Source of the DNA: Hybos culiciformis
Taxonomy: Eukaryota; Arthropoda; Insecta; Diptera; Hybotidae
Direction of reading: 5' to 3'
Assembly (NCBI GenBank): GCA_964007475.1
Contig: OZ023273.1
Span: forward strand, 100,730,533 to 100,794,532
Length of the DNA stretch: 64,000 nt
The notes below the pieces were generated by a model, which was given only the letters and a program-made list of their open reading frames with translations, made no database searches and had not been told where the DNA came from. The position numbers and the translations under genes are program-made. Each line of letters starts with the position of its first letter. Position 1 is the stretch's first letter. Below, in pieces: positions 11,219 to 25,900 of the stretch.

Positions 11219-14200
11219 AGTAGCTCTCTGACTGGAGAAAAGTTTTTCCTACGAATTATCGGTTAAAGTTGTTATCCGTCGAAGCATTTTTATATTTTCT
11301 ATATTCAACATTCAAATGTTAAAAAAAAATTCAAAAATTTCACTTTAGCATTGAAACGATGAAGTTTTGTTAAAAATTAAATTTAAATGCAAGCAAAGCA
11401 TTTATTTATGTGAAAATTATGTGTATGAAATCACTAAATATTTAAAAAAAAAAATTTCCAGTGAATATTCGCCAAAAAAAACAAATTTCTCGTGTTCAGC
11501 TTGATAAAAGTTCTGAAAGCATTAATCCTCTTAAATTTTTTTTTCATTCTACCAATATGTAATATAAAAATGAATAATGTAATATATTTCATTCACCATT
11601 TTCATTTTTCTTAAATTATAAAATTTTCTGTACTGCGTGTGGCCAAAGTTTTTAGACTCGGATCAATTTTAAATGATTTAGGTAAAAAAAATATTTAGAT
11701 TTTTTTTTTTTTTGCAAGCTTATAAAACTAAAAGTAATAGAAAAATAAAAAAAAAGTTTTCCTTCGCCACAAACTTTTAATATAAAAATTAGCTGTTGCT
11801 CTATTTTTAAAAATAATTTTCGTGTGAAAATTTTATTTTGGATACCACTAATTGAAAATAATGATAAATTTAAAGATTAGTAAGATTGTTTTGAGAAATA
11901 TACAATTTGATTTTCAACCTCTTGAAATTAATATTATAATAAAAATTATATTTTTATTTCATAATTTATCTTAAAGATAAATATATATTTACCTTGCACA
12001 AAATGATAGTTAAATTATTTCGTAATTTAATTAGTTACATGATTTAAAATTATAAATACTTCACATTAAAAATTATATAAATATTATCCGATGCAAATAA
12101 TAATTTATCTATGATTTTTTTGTGGAATTAAAATTTTCTCTAGGATAGATGTGCATAATTTTTATTATCATTTATTTTTATTAATAACAAAACAACCGTG
12201 TCATACTTTCTAATTTTTATTATAAAGTATTTATATTGTTATTTTGAAATTTTATTAAGGTTTTAACCTTTCATTAATTAGTATCAGTTTTATATATGAA
12301 TGTTGTTTTTAAAGACTCTATGACCATATGGCAAATATAATAGTAAATGTATATTAGGTTTTTGAAGTTTTTTGAGTACAAAAAAAAAAAAACAAAATCG
12401 CAAAATATTTTGGAACAAGTCGTGACTTAAGAACCAAAAATTATTAATATCAGTAAGTTGGTTAATATTTATTATACATAGTACGAGTATAAAGTATAAA
12501 CTATGTTTATTTTGTTAATTTCATTGTGGGAACTTATTAAACTGAAACTAATGTACAGATTACAAAAAAAAAAATATTTTAACCCCCGAAAAGTTTTGAA
12601 AAAAAAAAGAAGTTATTTTGTTAAAATTAATAAAAATTTGTAAATACCTATATTAAGTTTTTTCTTTTAGTCCTTATTTACTTTTTTTAAATAATTTAAA
12701 CGTTGTTCAAATTTCATTAATCTTTAAGAAAATTGTTAGAATCTACATTACACAAAATTAGTTATTAAAAAATATTCTTAAGTAATCGCTTATAAGCTTC
12801 ATATTTCGCCAGAAGTATGATAAAAATATCATATTTTTCTAATTAATGATTTTATTTTTCTTTAGTTCATCCCAATTCCAGAAAATCAATTAATTTGTTA
12901 TCTTGTAATATTTAATTTTTTTGATAATTATTTAGTATTATATAGTTGTCAAAAAATAACATTTTCTTATGATCTAATAACTAAAAGCATAAGAACTCCA
13001 AAAGCATAGGAAATCTTCGTATAAAATTAAAATATAAAAATTTATTTTTATTTCGAAGTTTTGCGTAACATTTTTAATAACATTTATGAAATTTATTTTG
13101 ATTCGCCAAATTGTCGTCATTTTTAATAAATTTTCAATAGTAAAATTCTATTTTTGGCACGAAAGGATTTAATATTTTTTTTTAATAATATTTTCAAAAT
13201 TTATAACTAAATAAATTATTGAACTTTATGAATTATTGGCTGACATAATTTTCATACGAAGTTTCCACTGTTCTGTTCGTAAATTCATTTTTAAACTTTG
13301 AAATTGTATCGAAAAATTTTATTCGCCATCAATTTGTGCATAAATTCGTCGGAACCTCTTTTAATCGGATTCAGTTCGATACTCATCCACTTTGTTCGTA
13401 TTCTAATTGAACGTTGGCTAATCCCATCAGTGAGATCATCTCTTAATTTTATTATTTAAAAAAAAAATTAATATCAATCGTTAAATAAAAAAAAAAAAAG
13501 TCGAATCAATGACAATTAAAAAACTATACGTTAATTGTGACTATTAAAAATATTTCAATCAAAATAGAATAAATTTATTAAATTAAATACACATAATTTG
13601 TATGAAATCCATTACTTTCATCTTGAAAATCAATTAATTCCGACCAATTATGCTTAAATTAAATTGTGCGTACGTATTTAATTACAAAATACATATATGA
13701 AAAACATATCAATTTTATTTATGAATATAATATGAAAAATATTATAAATTGATTTACTGATGAAATATTAAATTTTGAACAACATATACCTAACTGATGA
13801 TATAGTACTAATTGATAATTTAATTTTATGATTACATACTTAATATAAATGATAATGGTTAATATGTGGCTTCTTTTTCATATTTAATTTTTTAATTTTA
13901 ATTTAAAATGAAATTTAATTCAATAAAACATTAAGTATTCTATATAATAATAATTATGCAAAATATAATATCAATCACTTATTTATAAAAAAGATTGATT
14001 ATTAAAATGTCAAATTTAAATATTTTATAATTATAATAGTTAAGCAATAAATGATTGAAAATAATTTTTTATTATATTTTATTATTTATTGTAAATAAAA
14101 ATCGAACTTATCACACCGGCACCAAAAATTGAAATAAAATTAATTTTTCCACATATAATTTTACATTAAATAATTTTTTTTTTTCATTTGGACCTTTTGT

Positions 14201-14592
14201 AAAGATATTCTGTACATACAAGTTAAAGGATCACTGAAATAATTTTTTATTAAATTTTTCAATAAAATGTTATGCTTAGATACAACACTATTAATTTGCC
14301 TTCAAATACTTGATAATATTAATATTAAATTATTTTTTCGAAATCATATTTTGAATGTGGATATAAATAAAGAATTAATATCCGCTTGTGCGAGAACTTA
14401 TTTTGGAATAGTTTTTTTTTTCATCACATTTTTTTATTTGCAAATATAAGAAATTAAAAGTTTTGAACGTGTTCACGTGTAGACAATGTACTTCAACCCC
14501 AAAAACATCAACAAAAAAAAATTTACTTTTGAGTTAGAAATGCAGAGACTATATATCTAATTTTGTGATTGCTTATTTCACTTTTGAGAATG
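11219..14592. other. A/T-rich non-coding DNA, nothing recognised
   Basis: Only chance frames and A/T runs are visible. No repeat with clear ends and no coding signal were found. Confidence 0.6.
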
Positions 14593-14693
14593 AAATTAGG
14601 CCGCGCCGCGCGTTATAAATTAACTTGGAGAGCGCGGCCTAATTTCCATGCCCCTGCCTTAATTCTGCCGTGGAGCACCGTTAAGAACCACTG
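14593..14693 (-). mobile_element. hAT-type transposon terminus with subterminal hairpin
   Basis: Read on the minus strand from 14693, the end is CAGTGGTTCTTAACGGTGCT, a classical hAT terminal inverted repeat. It is followed by CCACGGCAGAATTAAGGCAG and then a strong hairpin: AAATTAGGCCGCGC at 14593-14606 pairs with GCGCGGCCTAATTT at 14632-14645. I did not find the other terminus upstream, so this is a solo end or a deleted element. Its expected 8-bp duplication would start with CTATAAAC at 14694, but no partner was seen. Confidence 0.65.
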
Positions 14694-15485
14694 CTATAAA
14701 CTAACGTAAGTCACTTATATTTCTTTCAAGCTATTAGAAATTTAAAATCTGGTGAATGAATTAAGCGTTCTTAAATTTTAATTAAACAACATTGCAAGAT
14801 ATTATTGGATAATAAAGTAAATAAAAAAGTTTTTAACAAAAACGGATTTGAATAAAAAATTAATTTTAATTACTTAAATATATACTTTGCCGTACAAAAA
14901 ATTTTTAATTTTATTGTTGCTTTGATTCAAGTTTTATATAAAATCACCCTACTATGCACGATTATAGTTTTATTAATTATTCACAAACAAAATACTACAT
15001 ATTGGGTGTATAATGTGCATGTGCAATGTACATATTAAAATACGAATATTTAATGAATTAAATTACTCCCAAACATAATTACAGTGATGTATTTACACGA
15101 TATTATTAGAAAAAAAATTATTTGGTTTTAATTTACAAATACGTTAAATTGAATTTTCGCATTAATGGCTGGCTAATCAAAATAATAAATTTTTAAATTT
15201 ATTTCATCTAAATAGACAATATGGCACGGCCCCTCCTTGTTTTTTTTTTTTACACGTGATTTATATATTAAATCAAATAATTAATAAATTATTTAAAATC
15301 TATTTTAAGTGAATGGATATTAAAATTAATAGATATGTTTCTAAAAATAAATATGATTTGAAATATAAAAGTAATCTCTATAAAAGTTACTATGCAATAA
15401 ATTACTGTTGCGTTTACATTTATGATAGGACATAGGAGTTACGTTTGCGACAAGGTTTTCTATTGAAGTTCATTAAAAAAAACTA

Positions 15486-15710
15486 AACTACAAATGTCCG
15501 GCCCTGGCAACAACTAGGAAAGCACATTCGTCGAAGATCAAAATGTGCTGGCCACAAACAAACTCAGTTAAAGTGATGAAACTCCTTAACGTCACGGGGT
15601 GGGTTTAGAGGTCTGTGTTAGGCATCGCTAATTGGTAACAACTCTAGGTGAGTATAGTTATGCCACTTTAAGCAACCATTGCATTGATCCGCTTGAAGCC
15701 CTAAAAGATT
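15486..15710 (+). other. Lower-A/T island ending near a consensus splice donor
   Basis: The island runs from GTCCGGCCCTGGCAACAACT to about GATCCGCTTGAAGCCC and has clearly more G and C than the surrounding kilobases. It contains CTCTAGGTGAGTATAG near 15643-15658, a strong donor consensus (AG/GTGAGT, cut before 15648). No long open frame crosses it. It could be an untranslated exon, an old mobile-element relic or a conserved non-coding block; the sequence alone does not decide. Confidence 0.25.
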
Positions 15711-18700
15711 TTTAAAATGTCATCAACAGAAAATTGCAACAATATTATTCAATATAAAGAAAATTTTGTTTTAATTTTAAAGCAGTCAAGAAAGTTCTTA
15801 GGAAGGAGCATACAATAATTTTGTTTTGAAAAAATGTTGTACTATTTTATGAGACAATTTTTAAACAAAATTACATTGATAAGTAAATAAAATATATAAA
15901 ACATATTATAAATATGTATAAAGTATAATCTATAAAGACATATACAATTATACAGCATACTTTGTAGTATCAAATTAAAACAAAACACTATGAATTAAGT
16001 GTTTATTTTTTTTTTTTGCATTCTGTTCGGAGCCTTTTAAACACCCAGCTAATTAAAATCAATTAGTTTTATGCGACACACGTACAATCACTATGGTGTT
16101 AATTATATAAAAAAAAAATTTGATTTATTAATTAAGCGAGATTTATTTTTTTCTATGTATATATTTATAATTTTCTATGTGCAAAAGTAAAGAACTAATT
16201 ATGTTTCTTTCATTTTTTTGTCACCAATTAAAAAAGAAACAAATATAATTATTTGTTAATATGTATGTTGTATATATACTTAAAAAAAAAAAGATTTCCA
16301 TAACTTTGATGAACACCAATTGCTTTAACAATCCCAAATAGGTTTGAAACCTTAAAACTTTCTCATTAGCAAAATAAAGAAACATTTAATGATAATTTAT
16401 TTTATTTTTTGGTCTAATTGTATATCATACATGCAATTCTTAACATCTGGTTATCTCTTCTAATAATATTTTTGCTTTAAAAACCCCTATTTCTAGATCG
16501 ACTCGGAGTAAGTCTTAAAGTAAATGTTTATTTTAAAAAAAATGAAACCATTATTGAAAGAAACTAGTTAACACATTAGTGTTATACTCCCTTTTTACTG
16601 TATTCTGTAGATAATATATATTATTTTAATAACAAAAACTACATTATGTCATTGAAAATATCTTGCGAAAAAATGAAACCACTCCGAAATTATCTTTGAG
16701 TAATAATAAGTTAAGTTCATTGAATTGTCAAAATAGCACAGAATATATATTTTAGAAATGAAGCTGTTGTTGTCCTTTTAATTAAATCTCCGTCTGTGTG
16801 TATTCCTAAGGACAATTATAGGACAAAATAATTGAAACGAACAATCTTCCTTTTTTGTTTATCTATTGCCAAAATATAATATCTCGTTACTGTTTTTGGA
16901 ACTGGTTCCTACTCTTTCCACACATTCACTTCACTTCAAACTATAAACTATTTATTACTTTTTTTATGAATTAAATAAAATCAAACAAAAAAATTGATTA
17001 ATTTCTGTATTTAGGCATACAGACAAAAAAAAAAATTTGATATTTAAAAACTAATATTTTTTTGCGTGCAAATAGCAAACATTGTGCGTTTTTATAACAT
17101 TTTCATGTTTAATTTTTTTTTTTTTTTTATTTTAACTGCACCGATAAATTTAAATGGACAGACAAGTTTTTTAAATGTTTTATTATACTTTTTCAATTTG
17201 AGATAAATAAAACTCGCAACTATATGTTTTTGCCCGAAATATCATAAAAACAGACAAAAAGTATATAAATTTTTTGTCTTATGGTGATAAAACATTTAAT
17301 GTAGAAAAAAAAAATCATTCTGGAATAAATTTGTTTTCTGTCTTGATGGAACTTAATAAGTTTTATTTTCGCATTTATTTATTATTGTGAATTCAATTTT
17401 AACTTTATTTTATATAAAAGAAAAGAAAAAAAAATTAAAATGTCGCCTTCCTGAGGTTAAAAGTGATTTTAATAATAATGACCGACTTATTTGGAAACTG
17501 TCAAAATTCATGTCTAGGTTTTTTTTTCTGAGTTTCAGTTCATAAAAAAATAAATAAAAATTAGTTTGCTTTCAGTTTCAGTTTAATTGTGAATTGGAGC
17601 GAATATAAAATATAGTTATATCCAAGCATAGAAAAAAAAATAAGTATATAAAATAATTGTTAATACTAACTATTAACTTTCTTTATCAATATCAATTATA
17701 ATAAAATAAATGTTTTTTAGAATTATAAAGAAGAAAATAAAATTGTAGTTATTAAAAGAAGATTTATTAATTTTACAAAGGCTTAGCTTAGATTTTATCA
17801 TATTATTTGATATTGGGTTAAGAAAATTGTTTTTAAGTTATTTTTATTAAATAATGTCAGTCAAATCAGTAATCGACAAATTTGGTGAGGTTCCAGTTCG
17901 ATAATAAGCTTGAAAAGGTATTTAATTCCAAATGTGCTGACTAACAAAAATGTTCTTATGTTTCTATTTTTTTCAAACGGATGTTGATTCGTTCATTAAA
18001 GTTGTTCCAAAGTTGTCACCTTTTTCGTTAATTTCATTAAATTCCTACTCAAATTCAAATTTTTTTCAAAACTTAGCTCCTCTCGAAAAAGTCTACAGGG
18101 AAACTTCTACCACTTTTTGACATGTATAATGTATATTAAGAAATTAAAAGTTGCGAGTTTTACATACATTTTTATCAGTAGAAATATTTTTATTCTAGAG
18201 AAGAAGTTTTCGAATTCTTTTAGAAATAGTGATAACGACATGACGACAAAATCAATACAAATTATATAGATTGTCTTAAGTTCCATAAAAGCATAAATGT
18301 TTTGTAGGACAGCTTTTATATTTGGTATACTAAATATCAAATAATAGCAGCACAGCTGATATGTAAAATAATTATAAAATTAAAAAAATTTTCAAATTCC
18401 TTTCGGTTAAAAAGTTTATGGAAGCTTTTATTATGCTGAAAATAAATTATCTGATATTACATTTTTTTTACTAAATATTAAAACCATTTTTTAAAGCTTT
18501 TTATTATAGTGCTTAAATATAAAGACTTTTATCATTAATAAAAAGTTGAAATGTAAGAAAAGTTTAGATAATTTTCTTTTATACCAATTAAAACAAAACT
18601 TTTACATTATTTGTCCTTATGATTTAGTACAGAAATGAAGACATATAATGTAAGATAGAAAAATATAGAAAAAGCTTATTTAGAAAAATATGTTCATCAT

Positions 18701-20047
18701 TTATATAAAACAAAACCAGTAAAACTTTTGATTTTTAAGTTTTTTAAATTTCCCATTTCGTGCTTACATTCACATTTCGTGCTTACAATTTTTTAATAAA
18801 TTTAAACATGAGGCAAGAAATTTAGATTGATTAGAAACGAAACTCTAATTCAAAGTTCAAAACGCAAAATTGTTTCTAGTGAATAGTAAATTGCAGATGC
18901 ACTTATGATGTATGATTAGAACATTCGGACAACATTTTCTTTAAACTTTTTTTGATTTAAATATTAAATAATTATTTTAAATAAAAAAAAAAATCTGTAT
19001 AATTTAAGAAAAAAACTTCTAATGTAAAGCAACCATGACCATGGGATTTTAATTTTAACAAAAACAAGAAAACATTGAAGATTTGATTATTTTAATCAGC
19101 ATATTGTGTAATCTATAAATATGTGTAAATGTAAACACATAAATTTGTTTATTTAATAATTTTGGATAAAACTTTCATCTATTCTTGGTTATTTATAACT
19201 TTCAAACATAAATATTATTTTTACTAAAATTAATCGATTAAAATATACATAACCCTGGGTTATTGCAATCTACGACAATTTATATATTATATGATTTTGA
19301 AAAATATATCGATATATGACATGAATATACAACTGTATGTACTAAACTGCATACTATTACTCTATGCATAAATATTTAAAGAAATATTAAGTACGGCATA
19401 TCTTCTCATGTAAGATATTGCCAAATTAATTTGTGGGAACTTTGTGCTCTATTGCCAAAAAGAATTGACCTCGACTTATAAAGTTAATTTTTTCATAATA
19501 TAAATGCGTTCAATTATTCACATGGAAGGAATATGAATTTATTACATTATATATATTTTGGAAAATCAATTAGTTATTGCTTTTTTCTCTAAATTTTTAT
19601 TTAAATCATAGTTTTATAATGTACTTATACATAACATTATATCGAAAATAAATATAAAGGAGTAATAAAAATTTAAAAATATGTATTATAACAGTCTAAC
19701 AATTGTATATATATTCAGTAATGAAAATTATTACAAATATAATGAAGTACAAAAATTTAAACAAAACGTAATAAAATATTATGATAAATTTATTTTTAAT
19801 TGTTTTTGATATCAAAAAATGCAATTAAAATTTTCATTAAAATACATCTCATATACATTCAACTACACAAAACAAGCTTCTCACAACTTCTCCTACTGTT
19901 ATTATTACTGTGTGTTTTGCTTGAAATAATTGGAATTAGTACGTACCAAATTAGTATAATTTTTATAATTTTGATACAAACAATGAAAATTATGTTAGAA
20001 ACTTTTTAATCTTCCAATTTATAATATTTGAGCTGTTTTTTTTGAAA

Positions 20048-20165
20048 GTGGTATAAGTCCACTTTTTAAAAAAAAATGAGTTAATGGTAATTTTAGTAAG
20101 ATATAGCCACCTTCTCTTCATATTTACATGAAAAAATGATACATGAAAAAATTGACTTATACCAC
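20048..20165. repeat. 118-bp segment with perfect 12-bp inverted ends
   Basis: GTGGTATAAGTC at 20048-20059 is mirrored by GACTTATACCAC at 20154-20165. The inside is A/T-rich with ACATGAAAAAATGATACATG repeats. It may be a tiny MITE; no target duplication was seen. Confidence 0.45.
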
Positions 20166-22567
20166 ATACAAAACTAACAGTTTATTTATTATATTTATGG
20201 CTCAACTTATTGCAGCATGTTAAGTATTTATAGTTTTAAAAAATTGTGAAATTGTGATCTTTATTCTTTTATTTTGTCGTCTTTAAGCAAGATATAAAAA
20301 TTCTTAGTGGTTATAATAATAGCAAAATTTAATTTTACGTTGTTCTTGAAAAAAAAAACCCAATTGTGATAGGTTAAAAAAAGAATCTTAATATATGATT
20401 TTAAAATAAAAATTTTATGATTGAGATAGTGTTGAAAATTATAAAATATTATTATTCAAATTCTCACTATATTCGATTCAGTTTAAACGATTATTTTATA
20501 TTTTATATTTTTTTTATTGGAATTTTATTATTTTACTCTACGTTTAAATATTTTTGTACATATACATTTTCCTTTCATTTCTGGATTAAAAATATTTATA
20601 AATTTATTTATTTTTATTTTCATTTCTGGATTATTCTCGTTATTTTATTCCTATATGTACAGTGTAAGTATAATTTGTGTGGATAATGAGAATTTTTTTT
20701 TTTTCGTTAAGTAAAATGTAATTAAATCTTAACACTTCTTCTTTTAATACAGATAAGATTGAACCTTAATTTGATATTAATTATAATTATTATTCGATTG
20801 TTTTTTTTTTTTCGATTATAACTTTCTATATAGAAAGATATTATAATTTCAGCTTTAATATTGACCCAAATTTTTTTCAATATTTTACCAATTGGAATAT
20901 TATTGTGTATATATTTTATAATATATTATGTATAATTTTCCTTTAAAAAAATATGCTGTAGAAACATTTCTAGAATGAAATAATTAAAATTCATAATTAT
21001 TTAAGCATTTTTATGAATATGTATATACATATAACATTATAATATTTTTTATTATATTTATAATTGAAATTTAAACAAAAAGAAAAATAATTGATCTTCT
21101 TTATATTATTGGCATTGGTAAATTTTAAAGGTTTCTATATAAATTTTATACATCTGTGTAAGTATATATTTTACCTTCCACACTAAAAAAAAACAGGGTT
21201 TAAAATACATATGCTTAAGACGTATCAGAAAGATTATAACTAAGTTTAAGTTATTTTCTGACAGTATGTGCTAAAAGTCTTGCATTAATTTTTAAATATA
21301 CGGTATAACAAAAATTGCTACACTAAATTTATATTTTTTTATTGTTTTGTATACAAAATGAAGTTGTGATGTGGATTTTTTGTTTCACTATTATTGTTAG
21401 CATTTTTTGTATGGGCTTAATTCCTCTATTTATAGTTCCTTTATGGTAAAAGCTATGTTTGTTTGCATGCTATGAGAATCAGCTAATCTGGCTAAATTCA
21501 TTTACTACTTTGTGAAAGTAAGGGATTTACAAAAATTATAACTGCAGCAGCTACCTTGTTTTTTTCAGTGCACTTAAATAATTTTATATTTTTTTTTTCA
21601 AATTAATTGAAATTTGAGAAATATAAAATCAATTATAAAAATTATAATGAAGTTTCTTTGAAATTTTGTTTCTTTCTTCTTAACATTTTTTTTTGTTAAA
21701 ACTTTTGGTCAACCATCTTCTTTATTTGAAATTTAATAAAGCAAAAAATATATGTACATATATATATAAAATTTTTTGTTTCACAAATTTCATGTACATT
21801 TTCATGAATACCACATCAATTTATTGCCGTAGTATTGTACAGGCCTTTGGATATTATGTCTATCATAGAAAATAAAAGAAATAATAATAATGAATAATTT
21901 TTCTTTGTCAGGATAATAATTATTATTAAGAATTGTCATTCAAATCGTTTCATAATAAAACAAAAAAAAAAATTGAATTATTTCAACGAAAAATATTGTT
22001 CAACAATAAGTTAAAAACCAAGATAATTACTAGCACTTAATGATCTATATAGGTATATAATTTTTTTCATCAATTAATTATTATATATACCTATGTATAT
22101 TAAATTGTATATATACATATAGTTTTTTTGTTCTTGATAAAAAGGAAAGGAAGTAAAAGTTAAAAAGTTTATTATTTTTTTCATTCAACAATAAGGAAGC
22201 TTTGTCACGAAACGATTGTGCAAAAAAAAAAAGTTTTTTTTTAATGTCACAAATTTATTGTGGAAAATACTTTCTCAGAATTTTTGTTTTTGATTGATGT
22301 GGAAAAAAGAAAATTTCTATTAAAAAAATAGGAAATTCAGAAAAAAAAATTTTTTTTTGTTAAATTTTTACATAAAGAAGAAGGAAATATGCATTTAAAA
22401 TGCATTTAAAACTTTGAAAGGCTTTTCTTTTTGTTTATAGATAGAGATACTGAAAACTGAGGAAAAACAAATTATTTTTCATCATAAAAAATTGAAAAGC
22501 TAATTCGAAATATATATTCTTTGGTTATTATATCGTTAGTTGTATTGAAAGATATCTTCTTATAGGG

Positions 22568-22577
22568 TGTTCTAGGT
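22568..22577 (+). repeat. Target-site duplication of foldback (left)
   Basis: TGTTCTAGGT occurs here and again at 22983-22992, directly bordering the inverted ends of the element. Confidence 0.7.
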
Positions 22578-22982
22578 TAATCTGACCACATTTGTACCAC
22601 TTAATGCGGTACATTTTTAGTTAATCGCAAATATTTCGCGGTGCGTTTTTTAGCATTTTTAACTTTTAATTACTTTTTCAAAAATCACTGGAACTTGAAA
22701 AACTATCAAAGGGTTACTGAGACATTGAATTTTGAAAAATATAAATAATTTATTATTTTTGGGTATTTTTTTTTTTTTTTCAAAATTCAACATATCAGTA
22801 ACCCTTTGATAGTTTTTCAAGTTCCAGTGATTTTTGAAAAAGTAATTAAAAGTTAATTTGATGGTCATCTACGGTTGGGCTACCTCAAAAATGCTAAAAA
22901 ACGCGCAGTTTTCGAGATATTTGTGAATAACTAAAAATGTACCGCATTTGTACCGCATTAAATGATACAAATATGGTCAGTT
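22578..22982. mobile_element. 405-bp foldback MITE with 10-bp target duplication
   Basis: The left end TAATCTGACCACATTTGTAC and the inverse of the right end, AACTGACCATATTTGTATCA, match. Inward, GCGGTACATTTTTAGTT, a GCGTTTTTTAGCATTTTT block and a 60-bp arm containing TCACTGGAACTTGAAAAACT are all mirrored around a T-rich centre near 22775. No coding capacity. The frame at 22659-22868 on the minus strand is just one arm plus the loop. The 10-bp duplication TGTTCTAGGT is in the size range of MULE-type insertions (inference). Confidence 0.85.
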
Positions 22983-22992
22983 TGTTCTAGGT
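22983..22992 (+). repeat. Target-site duplication of foldback (right)
   Basis: TGTTCTAGGT, identical to 22568-22577. Confidence 0.7.
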
Positions 22993-25900
22993 GTTCAGCG
23001 AAAACCCAGATTCTCGGCCTAAGACTCATACTACGGTTTAAAATGTATAAATTATTTCGTCTTATATTAGTATGTTCCCCTACTCATCGTTTTCTCATTA
23101 ACTCATGAATAAAGTTTCATATACTTGCTTAACTTCTTTCTTTTTTTTTAGAGACATCCAAACTGATTTTTAATTGGTTCTTCTAAAATCATTATTCATT
23201 TTGAAAACTATTATTGTTAAAGGCTAGTTGTACTTAAAATTGTTAATCTTTAGACGCCCATGATAATGACATTTAAAAAAATATTTTATATATAGACTAA
23301 AAACCATACATATTTATATTAGGAATAAATTCAGCAATTGTTAAAATTCACATCAAAGTAAACGATTACACAATTATAAGTTGCAAAAAATTAGGCCAAA
23401 ATCATACGTACTATATACGTAGTCAAATTTTACCCAATTGGATTTTTTTCGAATTTTTTGCGGTTGGGTTAGAAACTATTTAAAGAGAAAGTAGTTTAAT
23501 TGATTAAATTTGAATTAAAGAAGTAATACAATTTTTTAAGCAGAAGAAATTCCACAATTTTTATGAAATTTTGCTTGAAATTTCTTTAATATTGAAAAGC
23601 CACTTCTTTCCGGCAGGAAGTTCCACTGGTTGTATTTTTGAATTCTATACAACTGCTATTCCCATGGAAATTGAAATGCAATTGAATGTCGATAATTTTT
23701 AGCATTTTAATTTTTCTTATTGCGATGAAGGAAACTCAAATATTCATTGATAAAAAAAAAAAAAAAAAATAAAAAGAAATACTTTTCTTCGTTGCATTTT
23801 CCATATTTTCCTTAATCGCAGCGACAAAATTGGAAAAGTGTAAAAATTGTTAGCAAAAAATATGAAAATTGAACGAAGATATTTCAATTTCCCTCAGTGT
23901 ACCTTATACTTAAAAAAAAACAAGAACAAAAACAATTTGCCCATAATAAAATATACTTGATTCAATATCGATTAGGAGTGATTTTTCAATATAAAAAAGA
24001 TTATCTTTAAATAGAAAAAGAAATCAATAAATTTCAAAATTGTAATATTTTTATCTTTTAATAAGGCTAATCAACAGGCTATTTAGAAAAATAGGAAAAT
24101 AAAGTCCACATTAACCTTGTAAATAATTTTTTTTTCTTTTTTAAACAGTTAATAAAAATTCGTATAAAAATAAAAAAAAAAGGGAAAACAAAAACCTAAA
24201 TAAAGTTTCATATACTTGAAAAGCTTTAGATTTCTTAACGGATAAAAATAAGATTTTTTTTTATTTATCTAAATTACTCCATCTGTTGTTTTGTTTTTGT
24301 TTTTTTTTTTTTTTTTGGTGTCAAAGAGACCCTTTTGAACTTATGTTTTTTCCTTATAATCGAAACATTTATTTTACATTGAATAATATTGTTTTATTTT
24401 TTATGTATTTTTTGTTTGCTTTATTTTTTAAGTTGACGAGTGCCTATCAACTGAAAATTTGAAGTATTGTTACTTAAATGAAAAAATTAAAAAAAAATTA
24501 TTCAAAGCGATTAATTTTTGGACAATATTTCGAAATATACAAATCAGTATAGACTTATAGAGTGAAGTTTTATTGGATGTACATAGGCTTTCAAAACCCT
24601 TTTATTAAGTTAACAAAATTTTCTTGATTGTTATAATTGAATAAATATCAAAATGTACCACACTATCATACATGGGCCTACATAATAATATCTCAAGTGA
24701 GATTTATGTATATTAAGCTGAACTTTAAATGCTTGCTATTTATCGAAAAAAATAAAATTATTAATTTTTCTCACCAAATTGAATTTCTTAATCCACATTA
24801 TTTCATTATATTCACATTATTAATTTTATTAAGTGAAAAAGTTCAATAATATACCCAACTATAAATACACATTGTTATTAATTTATTGCAATCCTGTAAT
24901 AGTTTGAATAAACAATATTATCCTTTTCAAGCAAACATCCTTTTCAATTATAAAATATATATATATATATATATGTTTTATATACAAAAAGATAAAAAAA
25001 AAATATGGTTATTGTGTTGTTCTGATAACTTTGTAACCAAAAAAAAAAAAAAAAAATCATCAAAAACAATGTAATGTATTTTTAAGCGACTTCCTTTTCA
25101 GTCCATTGAATATTGTTTTATTGCGATCCATTAGGCGATTTATTTATTTTTGCCCTTATAAAACACAAAATATATTTAGGTATATATTTTTATATATTTT
25201 ATATGGTATTTTATTTACCAATTGATTAGGCTACAAATAGATAATGTATACTATTTTATGTGTAACCGCAAAAATTTATAATAAGTATCTTTTTTAAAAT
25301 TGTATAACAAAAATGTGAAAATAAAATTTAAGTCACCAACTACAAGAAACCCATTAGTTTTTTTTTTTTTGCTTTTCTTAATATAATTTTAGAACTTTAA
25401 TCTTTGTAAATGTTTTAAGGTTTAATGTTTACAAAAATGTACTGGGATAAAGATTGTGGTGTGGTTACACATAATAATACACAAAATTTGAAAATCTTTT
25501 GCTTATAAAAAAATTATAATAATATTATATGTTATACTATTAGGTTTTTATTTCAAACTGAAACTATACACATTTAGGGAATAATTAAAAATACTTATTT
25601 GAAATTAAAACTTTAGAGTTAGGATAATATAATTAAATATAAGTTACGGAAAATTATAACTCAAGGGTTGAAAAAATTAATATTATGCAATTACAGTTTA
25701 AGCATCAAGTGTTAAGTTTAAGAGCCATATGAATGGATTTTAGAATTTTGAAATAAAATGTATACTTGGGATGCCAAAATCCAAGTATATTTCTCGTCAT
25801 TGTGGATCTGCACGCTTAATACAAAAAAAACTAACAAGATTCAATTTACTATTCCAAAAGAAGAATAAAACTAATAAATTTGTTGTTGTCACATAAATCT

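Larger units (their letters stand above)
14702..22567. other. A/T-rich non-coding DNA with one lower-A/T island
   Basis: About 7.9 kb without a recognisable gene. The exceptions are the island at 15486-15710 and a small inverted repeat at 20048-20165, listed separately. The frames at 18107-18340, 19800-20009, 20417-20714 and 21693-21875 are low-complexity, hydrophobic and A/T-driven; I do not support them as genes. Confidence 0.55.

Noticed and set aside
10353..11231. Frames with repeated Cys/His (DKCHFAKCHLSA) that look like zinc fingers
   Set aside because: The pattern arises from the palindromic DNA units; it appears on both strands and in both element copies with inconsistent frames.
24955..24974. 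(TA)n and other simple repeats as regulatory elements
   Set aside because: Microsatellites are expected at this base composition and nothing else supports a regulatory role.
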